Below are positions 30,028-35,320 of a stretch of DNA of 35,320 nucleotides, in pieces. Each line of letters begins with the position of its first letter. The first letter of the stretch is position 1. The notes under the pieces were generated by a model. The model had not been told where the DNA came from, did no database searches, and worked only from the letters and a program-made list of their open reading frames with translations. The translations under genes and the position numbers were made by a program. The stretch covers positions 1 through 35,320 of the forward strand of contig PCSG01000397.1 of the NCBI GenBank assembly GCA_002772195.1, read 5' to 3'. Origin of the DNA: Desulfobacterales bacterium CG23_combo_of_CG06-09_8_20_14_all_51_8 (lineage in GTDB: Bacteria > Desulfobacterota > Desulfobacteria > Desulfobacterales > Desulfosalsimonadaceae).

Positions 30028-32127
30028 TCAAATCAGGTAATTAAAATTTTTAAAATAATCATCGGTGTGCTGCATGCTGAGCGACCAGAGATTATAGGAT
30101 TTTTCATATTTCAACCCATGTTCGTCGGCATAGGCTGCCGGAAACAGCAGAACGGGGAATTTTTTCTCTGTGAATTTTTCTGAAAGGACGGAAATCGCAG
30201 ACATCAGAATATCCGGAGGAAAATTTTCCGGATCCATGACAAACACACTGATGCAGTTGGTCAGGTCCGACATGTTCACCGCGAAATCTGAAATATTGAG
30301 CATGAACATGGCCTTGGTCTCTTGATCACAGGTCAGCGAATAAAGACGCCGTTCCCGCTTCAGCTGATTTTTGGCGTATTCCGAAGCCAGGTCGTGCCGA
30401 TCCGATAATTCCCCATCCGGTAACAGATCCAGGGCTTCCAGCATCAATCCGCCGGACTGGTGTTCATAAGAATTCGCAAGGGTGTCAAAATCCCCCCGCT
30501 CAGACTTGATAAGCTGCCAGCTTTCGGGCAAAGGCGGATATGCTCTGCCGGACTTGTAATGAAAATAGGCCATCCGGTCGATGGAGCAGGCCTTGGGATT
30601 GTCAATATTTTTGGCGACGCCGCCGAAAAAATGGTTGGGAAAATGATTTTCCGGCCGGAAATAGCATATCAGATAATCCATATGGCTTGAAAACAGACGA
30701 TGGGAATCATAGGCGTATGCCCCGATCTGATTAAGAATTTCAATGCCGACTTTCAAGTGGTCCCGGGATATGATGGCCGCCAGGTGCTGAATCAGCCAGG
30801 TGTTCTGGTAGAACCGGAGCATGGACATGTGTCCGAGGATTTCTCCTTTTTTTTGCCAGGTAAAATGGCGGGCGATGCTGGAATCCCGTATATAGAGCTT
30901 CTCATAGGTGGCGGTGATTTTCTTTTTATATTCGTGCATGAAAGCGTATTTTTTGGGATAGATAAACCCGCTTTTAAAAAAGAAATTCCACAGGTCATCC
31001 ATATCAATATCGTTGCAGATATAGAAATTCTGATTTTTGGTCTGATGCAAAAGGGACAAGAGCCGGATATGGTCCGCCGGTTTCATGTCCAGAAAGGCGA
31101 TGCCGCATTGGATGGTCCGTTTGCCGTTATCCGTCTCAAAAGATTTCCGGTATACGACCTGGGCTTTGCAGGGATAATGAAAACTGTTCGCAAAACTAAG
31201 GGTCATTGACGGAATCATCATCCCGGGTAAAAGCACGGAAGTGGCTTCATCATCTTCAACACTGAGTCCTGATCCGGACAAATCCATCACTTTCAGATTG
31301 ACCAGCTTGCCCGTAAATGGATGGAGAAATTGAATATCCGGCGAAGGCGTCAACTGAATTCGCTGGCTCCGGTAAACCCTGGGATTAAACCGTTGAATGG
31401 TATCATGCAGAGGGGTCAGGATGAGGCTCTTCTTTTTTGAAGCGCCGACTACTTTGAGTATGGCGCACTCTCCGGAATAAAGAAGTTCCTGGTCGTTTCG
31501 GACAACCAGGTTGACCCGGTCTTTTAAATTAAGGCATTGAAACGGAGTGGCCGGCGTATAGTCGATATCGATCTGAAGGGACAGGGGACTGAAACCGACC
31601 AGTTTTCCGGGAAAAAGGATGCTGTTTTGAATGACTTGCACATCCAAGTGGTCACAGGTATATCGCTTGGCCTTTCGGGCGGTGGTTTGGGATGATTTCT
31701 CCGGAAGGACAAAACAGACACCTCGGGCGGTAATGCTTTTAATGGCCGCCTCCACGGTGATGATGGTCTGGGCGTCATCAAAAACAAAATTCAGGAATTG
31801 ATAACCGGTGTTTAACTGCTGGATGTTGGGCGGATTTTTCCAGAGGCAGACCAGGTATTTATTGAAACACGGCTGGGGTGCGCCCTCAAAAGCGATGATC
31901 TGCTTGTCCCGGACATGCTGAAAATGAATCGAAACGGTTTCTTCTCTGAAGTTGAGATGATTCAGTTTATTGACGAGGACCCGGCGCTTGACCGTGGTAT
32001 TGGTTTGAAGGGGAGCCGGCGCTTTAAGCGTCTCAAGGTCGGTATCAATAATCCGTAAAGCGGTCTCGGATTTATTCAACCGGGCCTCTGGTGCATCGTT
32101 ATCTATGATCTTTTGAATATAATCCAT
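30028..32127 (-). CDS. Large PilZ domain protein with unassigned C-terminal domain
   Basis: A 699-aa protein. An N-terminal YcgR-like beta domain (about 40-150) is followed by a second beta segment (150-265), and a PilZ domain around 265-370 with YRSQRIQLTPSP and MDLSGSGLSV, then RTIQCGIAFLDMKPADHIRLLSLLHQ. The C-terminal half (about 385-699; MDDLWNFFFKSGFIYPKKYAFM, ILGHMSMLRFYQNTWLIQHLAA, RPENHFPNHFFGGV) has no family I can name; the layout recalls acyltransferase-like folds but this is a guess. No membrane segments. It heads an operon with a methyltransferase, behind a good promoter. Cyclic di-GMP control of the unassigned activity is a reasonable inference. Confidence 0.85.
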   Translation of the reverse strand: MDYIQKIIDNDAPEARLNKSETALRIIDTDLETLKAPAPLQTNTTVKRRVLVNKLNHLNFREETVSIHFQHVRDKQIIAFEGAPQPCFNKYLVCLWKNPPNIQQLNTGYQFLNFVFDDAQTIITVEAAIKSITARGVCFVLPEKSSQTTARKAKRYTCDHLDVQVIQNSILFPGKLVGFSPLSLQIDIDYTPATPFQCLNLKDRVNLVVRNDQELLYSGECAILKVVGASKKKSLILTPLHDTIQRFNPRVYRSQRIQLTPSPDIQFLHPFTGKLVNLKVMDLSGSGLSVEDDEATSVLLPGMMIPSMTLSFANSFHYPCKAQVVYRKSFETDNGKRTIQCGIAFLDMKPADHIRLLSLLHQTKNQNFYICNDIDMDDLWNFFFKSGFIYPKKYAFMHEYKKKITATYEKLYIRDSSIARHFTWQKKGEILGHMSMLRFYQNTWLIQHLAAIISRDHLKVGIEILNQIGAYAYDSHRLFSSHMDYLICYFRPENHFPNHFFGGVAKNIDNPKACSIDRMAYFHYKSGRAYPPLPESWQLIKSERGDFDTLANSYEHQSGGLMLEALDLLPDGELSDRHDLASEYAKNQLKRERRLYSLTCDQETKAMFMLNISDFAVNMSDLTNCISVFVMDPENFPPDILMSAISVLSEKFTEKKFPVLLFPAAYADEHGLKYEKSYNLWSLSMQHTDDYFKNFNYLI

Positions 32128-32175
32128 ACGCTCTCGGTCGATAAACGCCTATGCCGTGAGAGAAAAATCCATTTA

Positions 32176-32204
32176 CTGATAACTTTTTTTTTAATTCAAG
32201 TCAA
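32176..32204 (-). promoter_or_regulatory. Sigma-70-type promoter of the PilZ-methyltransferase operon
   Basis: On the minus strand TTGACT (32199-32204), a 17-base A-rich spacer and TATCAG (32176-32181), about 50 bases before the PilZ protein start codon. Confidence 0.65.
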
Positions 32205-32347
32205 GAAAAAAATCAATTTATTCCAACACTTTCTACCATCATTAAACGCGATTCCGCTTCAGGTAAGCTTTTATAAAATTTGACCGATTCCGCTGCGGCG
32301 GTATTTTATGTTGAATCAATTTTTTATCATGCACACTGCCAAACTGC

Positions 32348-32377
32348 TTGACTTATTTTCAGCACATAGCATACAAT
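32348..32377 (+). promoter_or_regulatory. Sigma-70-type promoter upstream of the DHH-CBS gene
   Basis: TTGACT (32348-32353), 18-base spacer, TACAAT (32372-32377). It would give a 5' leader of about 225 bases before the DHH-CBS start at 32610. Confidence 0.6.
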
Positions 32378-32609
32378 AGCTACCATGCCTGTGATCCTTT
32401 TTATTCAATATCATCAATTATTCAAAGTTGTTATTTCTTCCTTTATTTTTGACCATCGCCACAAAAAGCCAAAAAGTTTACACGATCTTCGAAGCGATAA
32501 AATTCAGTTTTCCCCGATTTTGTTTTCCCGTTTCCGGAGCATCTCCATCATGGAAGCATTGCCCGGCCGGCTTGCAATGTCCCATCCTTTTACAATTCAG
32601 GATATGTGA

Positions 32610-33908
32610 ATGCAGATTATAACAACTCATCGAAGCGCTGATTTTGACGGATTTGCATCTGTCATCGCGGGAACCATCCTTTATCCCGGCGCCGTCCCCG
32701 TCCTGCCGAAAACATTGAACCCCAATGTCCGGGCTTTTTTATCCATTCACAAAGATCTTTTTGAGCCCGGATCCATGGATGAAATTGATCCGGCGGAGGT
32801 CAACCGGCTGGTTGTCGTGGATACCTGTAAATGGGCCCGGCTTGAAAAAATGAGCGGTCTGAAAAAAAAAGAAGCCCTGGAAATATTTATTTGGGACCAT
32901 CATGAAAATTCCTGTGATATGACCCCGGCATGGATATGTCAGGAAAAAATCGGCGCTAATATCACCCTGATGATTCGTGAAATCAAAAAGCAAAAGATCA
33001 CGCTAACGCCCATGCAGGCCACGCTTTTTCTCACCGGCCTGTATGAAGATACCGGCAATTTGTCTTTTTCCTCCACCACGGCTGAAGATGCCTATGCCTC
33101 CGGATATCTGCTGGAAAACAAAGCGGATTTGAACATTCTGGCCACGTTTCTGCAGCCGGCATATGGTGAAAAACAGAAAAATATTCTGTTTGAAATGCTG
33201 AAAACCGCTCCCCGGACGAAAATCCATGCGTATACGGTGAGCATCAACACCATGCATATCAACGGACATGTGAGCAATCTGTCTCTGGTGGTGAATATGT
33301 ACCGGGATATTTTAAATGTCGATGCGGCTTTTGGCATTTTCGTCAATGAAGAAAATGAAAAATGCATTGTGATCGGCCGCAGCAGCGTGGAGGACATCAA
33401 CGTCGGATCCATCATGCGCAGCATGGGCGGGGGAGGGCATACCGGCGCGGGTTCGGTCATGTTAAACGCCGTCAATCCGGCGGCGTTGAAAGAATGGCTG
33501 CTGGAACTGCTCAAAGGCAATCAGCAGGCATCGGTGCTGGTCAGTGACCTGATGTCGTATCCTGTGTTCACCGTCAGTCCGGATATGGCCATGAGCGAAG
33601 TGGCTGAAGTGCTGAAGGATAAAGGGTGCACGGGGCTTCCGGTGGTGGATGATGAAAAGCTGGTGGGGGTGATCTCCCGCCGTGATTTCAAGAAAATTAA
33701 AAAACCGTCTCAGTTTCACGCTCCGGTCAAGGCATTTATGAATACGAGAAACATCACCATCGCACCGGATAAAAGCCCTATGGAAGCCGCGCGTCTGATG
33801 GTCAAGCATGATGTGGGCCGGCTGCCCGTGGTCAAGGAGGGGAAAATTATCGGAATTATTTCAAGGTCGGACGCTATGCTGTATTTTTACGACCTGCTGC
33901 CGGATTAG
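32610..33908 (+). CDS. DHH/DHHA1 phosphoesterase with tandem CBS domains
   Basis: 432 aa. The DHH domain (1-150) has HRSADFDGF (metal site 1, Asp11 and Asp13), VVVDTCKWARLE and WDHHEN (Asp96, His97, His98). The DHHA1 domain (about 190-310) ends with the substrate-binding GGGGHTGAGSVML. Two CBS domains follow (about 315-430: VSDLMSYPVFTVSPDMAMSEVAEVL and VKAFMNTRNITIAPDKSPMEAARLM), which usually sense adenosine nucleotides. In many Deltaproteobacteria this same module is fused to a tRNA nucleotidyltransferase; here the polymerase part is absent and the gene ends cleanly after CBS. The activity is probably phosphodiesterase on small nucleotides or oligonucleotides. Unlinked to its neighbours. 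Confidence 0.92.
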   Translation: MQIITTHRSADFDGFASVIAGTILYPGAVPVLPKTLNPNVRAFLSIHKDLFEPGSMDEIDPAEVNRLVVVDTCKWARLEKMSGLKKKEALEIFIWDHHENSCDMTPAWICQEKIGANITLMIREIKKQKITLTPMQATLFLTGLYEDTGNLSFSSTTAEDAYASGYLLENKADLNILATFLQPAYGEKQKNILFEMLKTAPRTKIHAYTVSINTMHINGHVSNLSLVVNMYRDILNVDAAFGIFVNEENEKCIVIGRSSVEDINVGSIMRSMGGGGHTGAGSVMLNAVNPAALKEWLLELLKGNQQASVLVSDLMSYPVFTVSPDMAMSEVAEVLKDKGCTGLPVVDDEKLVGVISRRDFKKIKKPSQFHAPVKAFMNTRNITIAPDKSPMEAARLMVKHDVGRLPVVKEGKIIGIISRSDAMLYFYDLLPD

Positions 33909-33958
33909 ATTTTTTCGTGTGGTCTAATGTTTAAAAAATTCAGACATTCTGACTGATT

Positions 33959-34612
33959 TCACGCTTGGCGGACAACTTCCGCCACCAGTTTTTCGATGCC
34001 GCTGGCCACTTCCTTAATGCCGGGGCCGATCATATAGGCCGGCGTGGTGATGAGTTTATTCCGGGGGTCAATATGGATCTGATCCACCTTGCACGCCACA
34101 TGAATTCCGCCCATGCGCTCGATGGTTTCAATGGTTCCGAAATCATTGCCGATGGTCACTTCCGGGGTTTTATCTTCAAGAATTTTCGCCAAAACCGCAG
34201 GAGAGATGCATAAAGCGCCCACGGGCTTGCCGGCCGCCACCATGCCCCTGACAATTCGGGCGACCTCCGGATGGACGTCCGCATCTTTTCCCTTCAGGGC
34301 ATAATTGCTTAAATTTTTCGCCGCTCCAAACCCGCCGGGAATAATCAGCGCGTCAAGGTCTGCCGGGCGAACGGTTTTGATGTCTTTGATTTTTCCCCTG
34401 GCCACGCGAGCTGATTCCACCAGAACATTTCGTTTTTCATCGCTGGGTTCGCCGGTTAAATGGTTCACCACATGATACTGCATCATGTCGGGCGCCATAC
34501 AGACGGCTTCCGCACCGTTTCGATCCAGGGCCAGCAGGGTAATCACGGCTTCATGAATTTCAACCCCGTCGTAAACACCGCAACCTGAGAGCAATACACC
34601 GATTTTTTTCAT
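33959..34612 (-). CDS. elbB: ElbB/DJ-1-superfamily isoprenoid biosynthesis-associated protein
   Basis: A 217-aa class I glutamine amidotransferase-like protein with the ElbB profile: KKIGVLLSGCGVYDGVEIHEAV at the start, DALIIPGGFGAAKNLSNYA, and GKPVGALCISPAVLA with the nucleophile-elbow Cys, then TIGNDFGTIETIERMGG. The length equals the E. coli protein (217 aa). ElbB was linked to isoprenoid metabolism and shows glyoxalase activity in vitro; its physiological role is unsettled. ATG 34612 is preferred because GAGGAAAACTCAA precedes it; an ATG five codons earlier has no RBS. It lies 37 bases from the small gene upstream, so co-transcription is likely. Confidence 0.92.
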   Translation of the reverse strand: MKKIGVLLSGCGVYDGVEIHEAVITLLALDRNGAEAVCMAPDMMQYHVVNHLTGEPSDEKRNVLVESARVARGKIKDIKTVRPADLDALIIPGGFGAAKNLSNYALKGKDADVHPEVARIVRGMVAAGKPVGALCISPAVLAKILEDKTPEVTIGNDFGTIETIERMGGIHVACKVDQIHIDPRNKLITTPAYMIGPGIKEVASGIEKLVAEVVRQA

Positions 34613-34648
34613 TTGAGTTTTCCTCATACAGACCGGTAAAAAAATTGA

Positions 34649-34966
34649 TTACTGGATTTTTAGAATAGCCTGATCCGGAAAAACTTTTTCCATAATTTTG
34701 CCGTCTTCATCCAGGATAAAAATTAAAAATCCATTTCCGAAGGCATCCTTTTGCAGATCTCCGAACATCACGGCATGGACTTCATATTTTTTCCCTCTTT
34801 CAGTCGGCAGATGCAGAAGGCATCCCTGGGCGGCTTCCTTGGTGTGAAACGCCGGGATATAGGATACATCGGAGTCTTTGTCATGCAGTCCGAAAAACTC
34901 TTCATTTATCCCCGGATTTTGAACCACAACAAAAACCCAGCTCGTGTCATTCAGTGCCTGCTTCAT
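34649..34966 (-). CDS. Conserved-looking hypothetical protein, 105 aa
   Basis: A soluble protein of unknown family, with hydrophobic strands (WVFVVVQNPG, YEVHAVMFGDL, GFLIFILDEDGKIMEKVFP) suggesting an alpha/beta fold. AGGTGGTGATATC precedes the ATG as a good ribosome binding site. The last part, IFILDEDGKI, resembles a typical beta-hairpin ending. It is 37 bases upstream of elbB in the same direction, an operon-like pair. No metal or catalytic motif was noticed. Confidence 0.75.
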   Translation of the reverse strand: MKQALNDTSWVFVVVQNPGINEEFFGLHDKDSDVSYIPAFHTKEAAQGCLLHLPTERGKKYEVHAVMFGDLQKDAFGNGFLIFILDEDGKIMEKVFPDQAILKIQ

Positions 34967-35126
34967 GATATCACCACCTCGTCCATTTTTCCATAATTTA
35001 TGAAACCAACTGAATTTATCAAAAAAAAACTACATTGACCACTGTTTTTTTCAATTATGTTTTCAATTAACGCATGATAAGCAGCAAAAGACTATTATGG
35101 ATTGTATATTCCGGGTGGGCACGCAT

Positions 35127-35155
35127 TGACAGATTGTCGGCAATGGGCTAATTTA
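35127..35155 (+). promoter_or_regulatory. Sigma-70-type promoter of the metallophosphoesterase gene
   Basis: TTGACA (35127-35132), a 17-base spacer and TAATTT (35150-35155) lie about 45 bases upstream of the start codon at 35198. Confidence 0.65.
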
Positions 35156-35197
35156 TAAAAAAAAAGCCACAACCATCGGATAAAAAAAAGGAACACC

Positions 35198-35320
35198 ATG
35201 TCTTTTTCCAGAACAGACAAACCCTTGCGCCGCATCGGCCTGCTGGCGGATTCCCACGGCCGCCTGGCAGCGATCGTTAACGGCGCGGCATGTCTGAAAC
35301 TGTACCGGGCGGACGCGGTC
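35198..35320 (+). CDS. Metallophosphoesterase, N-terminal fragment (truncated by window edge)
   Basis: 41 codons visible from ATG 35198, preceded by AAAGGAACACC as ribosome binding site. RRIGLLADSHGRLAAIVNGA contains the DSHG metal-binding motif of calcineurin-like phosphoesterases of the YfcE/MJ0936 type. The substrate is not predictable from this fragment; the rest is outside the window. Confidence 0.8.
   Translation, partial: MSFSRTDKPLRRIGLLADSHGRLAAIVNGAACLKLYRADAV

Larger units (their letters stand above)
32128..32609. other. Divergent intergenic region with long leader of the DHH-CBS gene
   Basis: 482 bases without a recognised gene. It holds a minus promoter (32176-32204) and a plus promoter (32348-32377). 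The long leader contains an open frame of 74 codons (32385-32609) whose stop abuts the DHH-CBS start codon; its sequence shows no family and no ribosome binding site. No riboswitch was recognised. Confidence 0.5.

Noticed and set aside
32385..32609. Possible leader peptide of 74 codons before the DHH-CBS gene
   Set aside because: Its stop abuts the DHH-CBS start, which looked like coupling, but there is no ribosome binding site and the sequence is unlike a leader peptide.

Overview
The window comes from a bacterial chromosome. The gene families present (MglA-type GTPase beside a DUF4388 protein, several PilZ proteins, a full Bat/MoxR operon, stand-alone DHH-CBS protein, spore-photoproduct-lyase-like radical SAM protein in an apparent non-spore-former) and the moderate base composition suggest a Desulfobacterota (Deltaproteobacteria) member, perhaps a Desulfobacterales sulfate reducer. 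That placement is an inference, because no rRNA or marker set is present.

Layout. 1-715 is the end of cysS. 716-3938 is an AT-richer accessory island: a small orphan gene, a 509-aa P-loop ATPase-TIR fusion and a reverse-oriented HigB/HigA toxin-antitoxin pair. Three attC-like integron recombination sites (1373-1427, 2981-3040, 3762-3819) punctuate it and no integrase gene is present. It therefore looks like an integrase-less cassette cluster (CALIN) sitting between cysS and the uvrB-uvrC repair pair. 3939-7776 is uvrB-uvrC. 7912-8844 (minus) is malate dehydrogenase. 9356-13591 is a signalling stretch: a soluble, degenerate histidine kinase, a TPR protein split by an in-frame amber codon, an MglA-like GTPase, a DUF4388/cNMP-binding-fold protein and a small PilZ protein. 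13662-16656 holds purC followed closely by a ParB-like protein and an overlapping SPL-like radical SAM protein.

16682-26881 (minus) is one tightly packed nine-gene operon transcribed from right to left: MoxR ATPase, DUF58 protein, a membrane-anchored TPR/SurA-like protein, a lipoprotein with a BatD-like topology, BatA, BatB, BatC (with a polyglutamine tract), BatD and BatE. It is presumably a membrane-associated MoxR/von Willebrand A chaperone or stress-tolerance complex.

27203-35320 contains a membrane HD-GYP cyclic-di-GMP phosphodiesterase, a convergent operon of a 699-aa PilZ protein and a methyltransferase, a DHH-DHHA1-CBS protein, an ElbB-like protein, a small hypothetical protein and the start of a metallophosphoesterase. 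Cyclic-di-GMP-type signalling is a recurring theme (two clear PilZ proteins, one possible PilZ-like domain, one HD-GYP).

The most notable finding is the cassette cluster. The ATPase-TIR cassette has both boundaries visible, its stop codon lies inside the attC R'' box, and the 7-bp ends of the cassette are exact complements of each other, as expected for an inserted integron cassette. It is a good candidate for a cassette-borne TIR anti-phage system.
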